Below are positions 1 to 28,100 of a stretch of 64,000 bases of DNA, one piece after another. The position numbers and the translations under genes are program-made. Every line of letters starts with the position of its first letter. Position 1 is the first letter of the stretch. Source of the DNA: Diadophis punctatus similis (Eukaryota; Chordata; Lepidosauria; Squamata; Dipsadidae); the NCBI GenBank assembly GCA_023053685.1, contig JALIGW010000005.1:48890742-48954741 (forward strand), written 5' to 3'. The notes beneath the pieces are model-generated. The model did no database searches and had not been told where the DNA came from. It worked only from the letters and a program-made list of their open reading frames with translations.

Positions 1-1589
1 TGTTAACAGAAACAGACTTCTAAGTTAAAGGAGTCACAAATAATTTTAGTCATTTTAATAACTGTTTAATTATTGATAGTATAGATTCTACACAGTAGAT
101 TACTAGTGTTGAAAGTATATATTGTACATTATTGTACATTATTTCAAAGATGAGCTTATATTCGTTTTTGTAAACTAATATGGAAGGTTGGGGTTCAGAA
201 TACAACAGGTTTCTCTGAGGCCATCCTGGTGAGTTAATTATACAAGTGAGAGCTATGCCATCGTTCACAGTCTTTACAACTGTTCATCCATTTTTATTTC
301 CATGTGCCAAGTTTAATACCCTAAAGTAGCACTTAAAATCCTTTTTTAAGTTAAACTTTATATAGTTGTAATAATATATAATTAGGCATATAGGGCACTA
401 ATTCACTAATTCTAAGATGATGTGATGGAAAGTAGTGAGGACGGGGAGGGAGGGGGTGTACTTCAGAGGGAGAAGGGGCAACTCAGCCCAGATACCGTAT
501 ATGAGAGAGAGAGAGAGGGTGAAGACAGTCCCTCCCTAATAGTTCACCAAGTACATTGTAGGTGCAGATAGTAGAGTCTTTAGTTTGGCATTATAGGTGC
601 CAGACTAAATTCAGCTTGGAAGAATTACTATGTACCAGTATCATTCTTGGGTTTGGGCCTGACAGGCATATCATCTTAATCTCCATCTTTATTGGGTTAA
701 CAATAAATTAGTTTTCTGACGTTGCTCTTATTTAATTCAGGATTTAAGTGCTTATGCATGAGTGACAGACATTCAGTTTCTAAGTACAGAGCTGATAACT
801 GACTCATAAAACTTTTATTTGCCCATAATTTATTTAATTATTTATCTTGAAATCCATCTACAAAAGCAGTCTGAAGAATTGCTACTGGCTTTATACTATT
901 ATAGAAGTTTAGAAGAAAAGAAGCTATCAGATCGAGATTTACTGGGTCTGGAAATAGATATTACACAAACTAATAGAATTCTATTTTATTTTTATTTTTT
1001 GTTATAGAATATAATAGCAGAACCTTGAAATCTGATGAATATCCTTTTTCCCCTTTTATATCAAAGAGAAGCAGGACGGGGTAATCAAGAGGGGTTTTTT
1101 TCCATCCCTTCCTAAGCTGATGCCCTATAATGGTCATTGGATTTCTTTTTCATTGCTATCTCCATATTCCTCAGCATTGGGAATGTTGATTTATATGAAA
1201 TGCTACATGAGATTTCCTGGTTACTTCGCTGTTCTAGGTTACAGGAGTAATCAAGCAGGAACAATCGGGCAGTGTGTACTAGAACATTTATTCACTTCCA
1301 ATAAACTGAACTTTCTCTGAATTCTTAGTATTATATACGAATCTACGCACTTAATTGTATATGACTCTGGGTTAGAGTTATTTGTGAATTACACATTTTC
1401 AAAATCATGATTGCTAAAATATAGGGGATCGTTGTATGAAATAAAGATCTTACATTCTAACAGAAAATCCATTATTTAAAAAGCATTACAAAATCACTTG
1501 CCTACTACCTTAAGCTAGTTATTAATGCTATTAATACAGTAAAATACTATCTTTGATTTGTTTCTTTTCTTCTTCTTTTTTTCTGGCAG
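1..1589. other. MFF intron, no repeat recognised
   Basis: AT-rich sequence preceding the first visible MFF exon. Apart from a short GA run at about 505-519, no coding or repeat feature was recognised. Confidence 0.5.
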
Positions 1590-17920
<16,331 letters not shown>

Positions 17921-18524
17921 AAATAGCTTCTACATTTAAAAAGATCTGACAGTGGGAAAATTCAAAAAAATTACAAAGCCCTTTGTTCCTGTCTCTGAAT
18001 TGTATGGTGACTTATGACCCATGCACTGGAAACGTCTGCCACTGTAAAAAAAAAAAACCTGTAACATATTACAGTGTTAAAAGGATGCTTGGACATTTTT
18101 TTTCAAATTGTTGTAACATTGTTAACATTTTTTTTGCATGATAATGTACATTTGAACTGTATTATTTTGCAAACGGAAATGTCTTCACCCTGTAAAGGTA
18201 TCTACAGACACTTTTCTTTGCATAAAAAGACAAACGTGGATTTTTCAAATAATCTACAAAATGGCGTAACTTGCAGTAGGATTTTCATTGTTTTTGTATT
18301 ATTAAATACAGCACCTTTATTGTTAACTAATTGCACTTGTTTCGTTTAGCCAAAAAATTTTTGCGGTGGTTTGCCAGATGAAATGGCATCCTAATTTATC
18401 TATATCTCTCATTCTGGCAAGTGTACATATTGACTAAAACTATTATTTGCTAGAATGTCAGCAGATTATCCAGAGGTATTTGTAAAATGTTGTTTAGCTT
18501 TAATTTTGCTTTTTTTCCTTAAAA

Positions 18525-18530
18525 AATAAA
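18525..18530 (+). terminator. MFF poly(A) signal, proximal
   Basis: AATAAA inside an A-rich stretch about 605 nt after the MFF stop, followed by a GT-containing stretch (gtctgtttgagtg). Plausible proximal cleavage signal. Confidence 0.55.
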
Positions 18531-18887
18531 AAATTAAGCAAGTCTGTTTGAGTGATTCAAAGATTATGGAACAAAGTACCAACAGTAGTGTAATTCATAA
18601 AAGTAAAGAGATTGTAATTTCTTATCATAGCACTGAATTGTATTCTTTGTTCTTTGATATGTAGAAACTTGCAATTGGAACTACTTAACTTTCTATTTTG
18701 AGCTGACATCTTTTATTTCTTTAGATCTACACAGCATCTCAAATCACTGTTTCTATTTAAGTGGTTATTTTCTTCTTTGTTCTTACACATTGAGTCCAGC
18801 CATTTGCACATACATTATTTTCCTACACTAATGTTCACCGTGTGTTTTATTTTAAAAGTTCTACCTTCTTGGAAAGTGATGTAAAAT

Positions 18888-18893
18888 AATAAA
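18888..18893 (+). terminator. MFF poly(A) signal, distal
   Basis: Second AATAAA about 970 nt after the stop. With the proximal signal it would give two 3' UTR lengths; which is used cannot be told from sequence. Confidence 0.45.
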
Positions 18894-19681
18894 ATGTTGA
18901 CATGAAAAGCATTTGTGAACTGTGAAAAAAAGTCTAGTCCCTAAATAATTTCTATAATTAAAGATTAGATAAAATGAATGCCTCAGTTAAATATTTCCTG
19001 ATATTTTATTAAAATACCTTTGTAGTGTCTGCCAAAGTATTGTATCTGTTATCATTTTTGTAGAATTGTTAGGATTCTTACCCATGAATTAAAACCACCC
19101 CCCTTTTTTCATTATTTTTGCCATAGGTGATATGCCTGAGCGATTTTACTTATTATATTTTTATTAAGACTTAAGTATAAGAAACAAGATTTTTAAAATA
19201 TCTTTTGAACCATAAACACTGTCCTGTAATCTCTCTTGGCTACATTTGCTGGGTTAGATGAGTTGCGATCCAGAGCTACCACACTGTCTACTGCTAGTTT
19301 GGATACACCAGTCTGGAAATTAAATTAAAATTTTCACAACAGATGTAGAAGAGGCAGTAAACTCCTTACTCTGTTGAAAAACCATTTTGAATTTGGTGGT
19401 CCCTAATTACTCTGTGTAATGATACTGTTCCCTCATTTGGTCTATCTATGGTATTGACCTTTGGTTTGCAAAATTAGAATTGGTCTGCAACGGGTGAAAT
19501 CCTCCCGGTTCGGGCGAGTAGGTAGTGGTTGCGGTGGCTGGTTCGGAAAACTGGGATGGCAGCGTGAGGCTCCGCCCATCCATCCCGACATCATCACTTC
19601 CTGTTTTTTAAAAAAACTTTTTAAAGCATTTTTCCCCTTCGGTTCCCCTGAAAGAAAGAAAGAAGGGGAGGGAGGGGGAAG

Positions 19682-19711
19682 GGAGAAAGAGAGAGAGAGA
19701 GAGAGAGAGAG
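19682..19711 (+). repeat. (GA)n microsatellite
   Basis: About 13 GA units after a G/A-rich stretch. Confidence 0.9.
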
Positions 19712-19795
19712 GTGTTAGAAGGAAAAAATCAGGACTCACTTTCCAGCCGGGAGATTGCTTGGCAAAGAAGAAAAACAATTGCTGTCGCTTTAAAT

Positions 19796-19887
19796 CAGGA
19801 ATCTCCAAACGTAGCCACATGGCTGGCTGAGGAATTCTGGGAGTTGAAATCCACAAGTCTTATTGTTGCAAACTTTGGAGACTCCTG
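19796..19887. mobile_element. Short palindromic hAT-like MITE
   Basis: Same family as 1808 with a shortened left arm; CAGGAATCTCC…GGAGACTCCTG. Perfect 8-bp duplication CTTTAAAT at 19788-19795 and 19888-19895. Confidence 0.88.
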
Positions 19888-20837
19888 CTTTAAATTGAAA
19901 AGCCTTCGGAAGCTGCTCGGAAGGAGGTTTCTAATTGCAGAAGCAAAGTGATATTCAGCAGTGGATAAAAGGAAGGATTCTTATATGGTTCTATGTTTTT
20001 GAAGTTTTGAGATTTGTGCAATATGGGCTTTGTGTCAGGGGCGGGTTGCTCACCTCGCTGCCGGAGCCATGCGCGCACATCTCCATGCTTCAAGGGCGTG
20101 TGCGCCCGATATGCGCACGCGCCCCCTTGCACAATTTTGCTTCTGCGCATGCACGGAAGCAAAATTGTGTCAAAATCTCACAAGGGGACGCGCGTGTGAG
20201 AGATTTCAGCGCGATTTTCATTCTGCGCATGCGCAGAAGCAAAATCGCCCGAAAATCAGCAAAAAAAAAATGGCGACGTGCCGGGTGGACCGGCAGAGAG
20301 GGCTCCGAAGCGGTTGCAAAATCCGCCGCTCCCTACCGGAGCTGCGTACTCCCTACCGAACCCACCTCTGCTTTGTGTTTCTAAAAGGGTTTGGGTGATT
20401 CCCATTGTGGCTAAATGACTTGTCCTGTGTCGGGTCTTGAGTGTGGGGCTGCTTATTCTGATTCTACTACTGTGTTTTGTTAGCTGCCAAATCTTGCCAT
20501 GGGGAAATTTCAAAATATCCTGTCTTGGATGGGTTTTCTAGGGATCTGTTTGCCTGCTTGTGTGAATGGAGCCAAACATCAGTCTTCCACTTTCTAAACT
20601 GTCATTACCTCTATTGGGCAGGAATGTGGAATGAGCTTCAGGCAGGTTCTTTATTAGCTTGATTTTTCCTTGTTTTTCTGTGAGCCTTTTATTATGAGTA
20701 ATATTTTATTTGGGAGGGTTGCTTCCCACAAAAGAAAGAAAAAAAGAAAAGAAAGAAAGAAAGAAAAGGGAGAGGGAGGGAAGACCACAAACCTGGCTGG
20801 CACTAGACACAGCTTCAGAGTATGCTTTGAAAAAGCA

Positions 20838-20895
20838 CAGCAAAGGCTGGAAGGGACCTCAGAGGTCATCTAGTCCAACCCCCTGGCCCTGGCAA
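20838..20895 (-). repeat. CR1-type 3' fragment
   Basis: GGCTGGAAGGGACCTCAGAG and TCATCTAGTCCAACCCCC are the reverse complement of the conserved CR1 3' end found in reptiles and birds. Confidence 0.8.
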
Positions 20896-21501
20896 AATGG
20901 ACTGCTAAATTGGCTGCACCCACCCATATGGCCATGCTCACCCAGTCACATGACCATGCCTACCTGAAGCCACACCCACCTGACCGCTAAGCCACACCCA
21001 CAGAACCGGTAGGGAAAATTTTTACATTTCACCCCTGGGACTCTGCAAACACTGCTTGCAAAAGATGCAAAAATGGATTCCATTCAGAATAGCTACTTTC
21101 AGGACATAGCCTTAAAACCCTAGGTTTGCCAAAAACTTTGGGAAGAGGGAGAAAAAATGGCATTTTATAAAGTGTTTAGGTTTTCATCTTGCAGCAGGTT
21201 TTGGATTTTTATACAACAATAACGTCTTTGTTTTAAATTTGGCTTCAATACACGCTTGCTATAGTTCAGTCTGAACGTCTCTTCTATCATATATTCTGTA
21301 TCTCGGGTGCTTGTGGTAGGTGAAGAAGGGAAGCAGAAATTAATTCTGATAACTTAAATGTAAATGTGCAGGTTTCTTTGGCAAAATATATACAGTAAAA
21401 GTTGGTCTTTGCCTTTTTTCAGTCTAGCCTACAGCTCTTGAATACATTAGTCAGTCTAATTTGACAAGTTTGTTACTATTTGAAAACTTTATTGAAAATC
21501 T

Positions 21502-21518
21502 CTAAATAAATAAACAAA

Positions 21519-21573
<55 letters not shown>

Positions 21574-21574
21574 A
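21502..21574 (+). repeat. (AAAT)n microsatellite
   Basis: About 18 AAAT units (with one AAAC) roughly 360 bp upstream of the MRPL44 start codon. Confidence 0.95.
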
Positions 21575-21599
21575 GCATTATCGTCCCCTCAGTAGTTCC

Positions 21600-22110
21600 C
21601 CCCCACTGTCACGCTTTTTACATTCTCATAATGTTGAAAATAAAGTAGCCGTTTGTACTTTTGGCTACAGTACACATAATAGCCCGGTAAGTAGATACTG
21701 GCACGCAGCTCTTAGTAATTGCGGAAAGTTTATAAACCTGAATTTCCATGTATTTGGCATTCGACTGCGTCGCAGAACTGAGATCTAGTTATGGTGCACC
21801 TTTTTGAACCGGCCACGTTTATAGCAGCGCCAAGTTTCATTCGCTAGACGTCAGCTCTGAGAACGGAACTCAGCCGGACCAGAAAGGAAGTGGCACGAGT
21901 TTCCAGCCGACGCTAAATCAAGGTTCCCCGGCTACGATGGCGTCGATGCTCTTACGCTCGCTGCTTCTCGAGACTTCTCAGCGGCTGTTCGCGGCGGCGA
22001 ATGGAGCCGCCTTAATTCGTTCTCAGCCGCACCGAAAAAAAAAGTTCTGGCTCCGAGCTTACCTGGAGCAGCAGCGCTTACTGGAGCCCCCCAGACGCCG
22101 GTAAGAGGGT
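21600..22110 (+). promoter_or_regulatory. MRPL44: MRPL44 GC-rich promoter and first-exon region
   Basis: CpG content rises sharply from about 21.7 kb against the AT-rich surroundings. Candidate elements are GACGTCA (CRE-like, 21847-21853) and GGAAGTG (ETS/GABPA-like, 21886-21892), both within about 90 bp of the start codon. ETS sites are common in promoters of nuclear mitochondrial genes. The binding itself is inference. Confidence 0.6.
21937..22100 (+). CDS. MRPL44: MRPL44 exon 1
   Basis: Starts at ATG 21937 (acgATGg context), ends with CG before donor GTAAGA at 22101 (phase 2). Encodes the presequence-like N-terminus and the [12 protein letters not shown] segment. Confidence 0.93.
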
Positions 22111-25100
22111 CTCGGGTGGGAGAGGCTCACGGGATTAGATGCAGGTTTAGCGCGAGGGGAACGCTTCTCTTCGCAACACGCAAGCTTTGGCCAGAGCTTG
22201 GAGTCTCAAGGTCTGAAGAAGTTCCAGCTCGACTCGGGCTGCTGCAGTGGCTGCTTATGCTGCCTGGGAGAGAAAGCAGAAGGCCGAGAGGCAGGCATCC
22301 TCCAGAGTGTATCCAGTTTGCAAGAAGACAAGCACGGTGTGTGTGTGTAAATGGAGGCTTGACTTAAACTAGTGTTTTTCAACTTTAAGATAAACGGACT
22401 TCCATTCTGGGTTCAATTCTGGTTGGGGAATTCTGGGAGTTGAATGTCACTCATAAAGTAGTCAGGTTTAAAAAGCCTCTGGGTTTCTGGACATACAAGC
22501 AAATACTTCCGCAGTTGAAACTGTCTGTGGTTTAGCCTGGCATACTTTTAAAAAAAGTGGAAAGGGGGAAAACACTTGAACATAAGAATTTGACATGAGG
22601 TTTCCCTGTTCTTCCTATTTAAACTCTAAATAAGAGCAACAAGATTAAACACAAAGTAAAACCAGTCTTTGAACAAGTGCTTCAGTTCTTTTAAATAATC
22701 TTCAGTAATTTCTACGTTTTTTAATTAGGATTATGATACACAAAAGATAGAGGAAAGTAATGTAATTGTCAATTCATGACCTCCCCAACATATACAGTAC
22801 ATTCAGAAAGTATTCAGACCCCCTTCACTTTTGTCAATTTTGTTATGCTGCAGCCTGATTCTACTGGTTTTCCCCCCCAAATTAATCTACACTCAGTACT
22901 CCATAATGACAAAGTGAAAACAGAACTTTAGAAATGTCTGTAAATTTATTTTAGAAAATTCATTATTAGTGATTCCACTAAACAGTGGAATTCCAGTAAA
23001 CAGTGATTTTTCTTTATCTAGTATTGAATTATTTATTCTCATTGCAATCTGAAATATGCTTAACAAATTTCTCCAGCACCACAGTTCAGACACAAGTTTT
23101 TTTCTTTGTTCATCCAGTAATCCAGCCTTTACAGCCATAGGTACAGCTCAGAAAATCATAGCCTTTACAGTATAGAATTCTTTTAATGCCTAAAATATGA
23201 TGTCATTGCAGTTTAATATTTTGTCTAAAATTGTCGTAATCTTTCTCCCACATAGCAAATTTTTTTCTTGACTATAAGACCTTGATTATATATAGTCCAT
23301 ACTTGAATCTAGGAAGATAAAATCTGTTATTTCAATTTCTTATCTGTCAATTTATATTTGGGTGGTATTGCTAGTTGACACAATCTTAGGATTTTTGTGG
23401 AATATCTTATGTTGAAAAGTAAACCAGTTTTTACATTTTTTTCCCCAGTTACAATAAGAGACTACTTAAGTATTCCTTGCTTTCAGACTTTATAATGGCA
23501 TTAACATTGTGGTGCTTCTGAAGTCGTGGTGCTTCTCTTAGCAATTTTTATTTTAAATTCTTAATCTAGTATTACTCATAAATCATCCAGATGATTATAT
23601 GATGGTAAATTAAGTCGTAACATTCCTTCTACTAGTGGTTTATAGAAAAAGAGACACATCACTTGCAAATATAACTGTAGCCAGTCCCACCTGCTTTTTC
23701 TTGCTTACCTTTCACATTTGGTCAACAAAAGGTTCATATGAAAGGCCATGTTCAAGTCAATACCTGAATGCTAATTTGGAGTGTTATGGATGTATCTGAT
23801 ATCTTTGTCTCAAAATATGGATATAAATTTTGATAAGACTGTTGCTGTCAGTAAGACTTAATTCTGCAGGTTGAGTTTTTAGATGTCATTTTATCATTTA
23901 ATTAACTTAACTGCTTTTTTTCCTCAACCAATCCTACATCACAGAAATTATATAGGAATAAAATACAGAAAGAAATTCATGAAAACTATTTTGAAATCTT
24001 AGGGAAAAATGGGATATGACTGTAACAAATAAATACAATTTACACCAGGTTTATTTTTTATCTTGAAAAATATATTTAGATTAGATTAACTGTCTTTACC
24101 AGTATATTAACATGTTGTTTTACTTATATATTCTTTGCAGAGTCTAAATTAACCTGTGGAAGAGTGAAATATTCATGTATGTGATTTTTCAGGAATAAAC
24201 AATATAATATTGCTGACTAGAAACAAGAGTTTTTTGTTTTCTTAGCCTGCTCTATTGGGATAAGAAAATTTGAAGTAAATGATATTAATTAACAAAAATA
24301 CCATAATATTGTGATACACGCTGTAGAGACTTTCATTTCCATGTTTCACACTTGCAAGCTCTGTTATAAACCTCTGGACAATACATGAGACAAAGAAATG
24401 AAATATATAGAAGTTTCTGTTCTTGAAATATGTTTGTTCACAGTAATCAGTTTGGGCTCTGAAATTGTCTTTGCCACGACATATCTTTGATTTCCACAAT
24501 GAAGATTTTCAAACTGAATATATACAACCAGAATTCCAATACTGGTTTTTAAGAATACAATAGTTGGAATAAGATAATTGGTAGCCTTGGTCTCACCATG
24601 AAATCTGTCTTGACTAGGCTGTTTTTTATAAATTTGCTTCTCTATTTCTGCTCTCCTTTTATGTAGGTCTGAGAAGCCTAACTGGGATTATCATGCAGAA
24701 ATAGAAGCTTTTGGCCACCGGATACATGAGACATTTCCAGTCGACCAACTCAAAACTGCATTTGTTAATCCTTGCTATATAAAAAATGAAGAATCTAAAC
24801 GCCAAGAACTTGGACTAGAAAAAGAAATTCTTGCTCTTAATCTTAAGGACAATCAGGAACTTTCTTTACAGGGAGCTTCCTTTTCACACTCTTATCTCAC
24901 ACAATGCTTTGAAGAAGCCTTTCCAAAAATGCCACTTGCTGGCATTGAGGCACTTGTTAACTATCTCACCAGTGAAGAAATAGTATCCTACATTGCTAGA
25001 AACCTATCTTTGCAAGACTTGACACTTTGTGCAGAATTTCCCGTGCCACCTAAGGTGCTGCAGCAAACTTTTTTTGCTGTAATAGGAGCTTTGCTTCAAG

Positions 25101-28100
25101 GTAACAGCTCTCAAAGAACAGAGATCTTTGTCAGGGTAAGTTATTATAGAATGTAATGTTATGGTTAGCAAAAAAAAAGTTCTTTGTATCCATCCAAGAT
25201 TACAAAGCTGGTAAAATGCATAAGAAAATATATCATATTGTTTAGGGATTAATAGATTAATCTTCAATTGCCTTTGAAGTTTTACTTAGTAAGATTGAGA
25301 TAAAATTGTTTTAATGAGTTAAAAGGCAAGATTACTTAGAGGACAGATTGTCAAAAAAAACACTGTACCCTTAAGAAAACAAAGCATTTCATATACTATC
25401 ACACTACCAAACTTTGGCAACATTTCTTTCTTCATAAACAATTGAAATAACAATCCAGACTTTTTTAAACACAAGATTTGCATGGGTGCAATATTCTGAC
25501 ACAAATTTGCAAATTAGATTAGCAGAACACATATTAAGAGAATTTAAAAAAAATATTTCTTCCTAATATGCAAAATATTAAAGACTTGGGAAAAGTACTG
25601 GAACATTACATGTAGAGATCCAGCTATACTGCCAGAATTTTAGTCCAGTATTATGCTTTATTTGCTTGTTGATTACATGGAGGCTGTGGAAGCATTTATT
25701 TTAGACCCAACAGTGCCCTTACTGCTCTATAGGCTGAATAATATAAGCCTCACAAAACATCTAGTGGTAGTTAGTTAGTTAGTTAGTTACGTAGTTAGTT
25801 GAGAAATGCTATTTTATGTAACTATCCTTCAGGGAAGTTGACTTTATGGAAGATAATTTCAGAACATTTATATTTGACATAGCTTATAGACTTCCTTAGT
25901 GCTTAATTTCACTTACTTTTGATTATTTTGTAAAAATTAAACATGTCATGGCTTTGCTTGTCTCCCAAGCTATTTTGCAATGTGCCTACTTCCGCCGTTT
26001 TAATCTAGAGAGACATTTCTCTCTATTTGTTGTGTTGTGTTGTGCTATGTTATGTTAGTTAATAAAAATTATCTCAATGCTTGAGAGATAAAGTAGATTT
26101 GTAGTGTTATAATTAGAGATGTGAATGCCCAGAAAAAAACCGGAAAAATTCAGAAAAAACCGTTTCCCCCCGTTTTTTTCCTGAAGGCTTTTTTGTTTTT
26201 TCCCCCCAAAAATTGGAAAAATTGAAAAAAGAAAAAAACATTGTGGAATATTTTATTTTAACATGATGAATAAAATATTTTAAGACAGGGTGTTCAAATA
26301 TTTTCCAAATCATTTCTAAAAAAATGTATGATATCAGATTATTCTAATTTCTGTGCACTGAGTGAGGACAAGCAAGTCCTAGGTAACAAACTAAACCCTC
26401 CAATGCAAGAACAGTATGCATTTCTTCCTTTAGGAGGTGCTGCTATTGTAACAAGAAAAAGGTTTCAGTTTTGCTTTTGCATGTTGGTGGGTGTGTTTGG
26501 TTTGTTCTGTTCTCTTCACTAGGCCTCAAAAGCATTGGAAGAAAATACAGAGCAACAAAAAGGACCTGTGCTGAATGAAGGGACTTATGAGAATGGGGTT
26601 TTTATTTTTATTTAATACTGTGGAGAGGAAATATGAAAAATTGTTACTTTTGGTTTTGAAAATTGTTTTGTGGAGGCTTTTTGGCTGTTCCACATAAACT
26701 AGTAAGCAGTTCAGGAGATTGTTGCTCCCTTTGTTACAATTACAAATAAATATTATAAAAAAGTAAATTCTGTTTGTGATCATTGCTTGGCTACACTATA
26801 TTTTTAATATGCTAGTTGTGATAATTTTATGCCAAGTCAAATTGTCCATAGTCATATTTTATGTTCCTAAAGTAACAGAATGATTTTTAATCTTAAAAAG
26901 ACAAGAAAGTGCTAATGTAGCATTTTTTTCAATTTTTCTGAAAATTTCCGTTTCCCCCCCGAAAAAAACGGAAAAAACCCCGGGTTTTTCCCCGAGCTTC
27001 AAAATTTCCGGAAATTTTACATCAGTAGTTATAATGCAGTAATAACTAAGGATTACAACAATATACCCTAGTAAATAAGAGTTCTTTTTTATTTGAAAGA
27101 ACAGTATATAGGTAGTTCTCAAATTATGACAATAATTGGGATCAGAATTTCTGTTGCAAAGCAAGGTGGTTGTTAAATGAGTCAGACCTAATTTTGTGAC
27201 CTTTTTTGCCATGGTTTTTAAATGAGTCACTGCAGTTGTTAAGGGACTCATATAGTCATTAAACAAATCCGGCTTCCCCCATTGACTTTGCTTGTCAGAA
27301 GCTGGCTGGGAAGAGTGCAGATGACCATCACATGATCCTTGGATCATGTGACCATTATAAATACATGCGAGTTTCCAAGTGCCCAAATTTTGATCCCTTG
27401 CTGCGATGGTTATAAATGCAAGGACCAGTTGTAAGTCACTCTTTTCAGTGCTGTTATAACTTCGAACAGTTGCTAAATGTTTGCAAGTTGAGGTCTATCT
27501 GTATTATCTATCTCAATAATGGTTATTGCTATTATTTTAAAATAACTCAAAGAATATTGTCTTTTTAATATTTGTTTACAGGACTTCTTCATCCCTCAGT
27601 TGATAGGAAAGGAATTGTTTGAGATGTGGAACGTTGTAAACCCCATGGGCTTGCTGCTGGAAGAACTGGCCAAGAGGAATATAACTGTTCCAGAACCAAG
27701 GCTAACCAGGCAGTCAGGAGCTACCACTGCTTTACCCTTGTTCTTTGTTGGGTTATATTGGTTAGTAAGATTTCAGGCTAATTCAGACTTGCTACTATGT
27801 ACTGAAGGTGGACCCGTCTTACCAGTTATATATTTCATACATATGCTTGAATGGAATTTCATGTAGAAAATAAAACATGCATAAACTTAGGCAGTTTAGT
27901 TAGTGTCCATTGATAGGGAGCAGAATGCCTCCAAGTAATAATATAATGTCAGAAGAACTGGTTGGCCACTGATAAACATGCTGCATTCAAGTTGCCTTGG
28001 CATGTTGATCCTACAGGGTTTAGAATTCCAATTCCACTTCATATAAGTGATGATAAAATCCAAACTAGCTTTTCATATTCCCAGTTATTTGCAGTGTATG

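Larger units (their letters stand above)
19488..21037. mobile_element. GC-rich hAT-like element with nested insertions
   Basis: Left end CAACGGGTGAAATCCTCCCG and right end ATTTCACCCCTG are inverted relatives (CAGGGGTGAAAT-type), and ACCGGT motifs recur near both ends. It contains a GA microsatellite, a palindromic MITE with perfect target duplication (19796-19887), CG-rich palindromes at 20.1-20.25 kb and a CR1-like tail. No convincing duplication at the outer ends. Confidence 0.55.

Noticed and set aside
19935..20398. Overlapping + strand reading frames of 149 and 122 codons
   Set aside because: They lie inside the GC-rich hAT-like repeat with internal palindromes; Arg/Ala/Cys-rich low-complexity translation and no splice context.
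17921..21900. Search for a TM4SF20-like gene between MFF and the next gene
   Set aside because: No four-transmembrane coding exons were recognised on either strand in this gap or in 29.3-31.8 kb.
26859..27386. 175-codon minus-strand frame in MRPL44 intron 2
   Set aside because: Spans the right end of the hAT-like element and part of a Tigger-like MITE, so the frame is assembled from two repeats.
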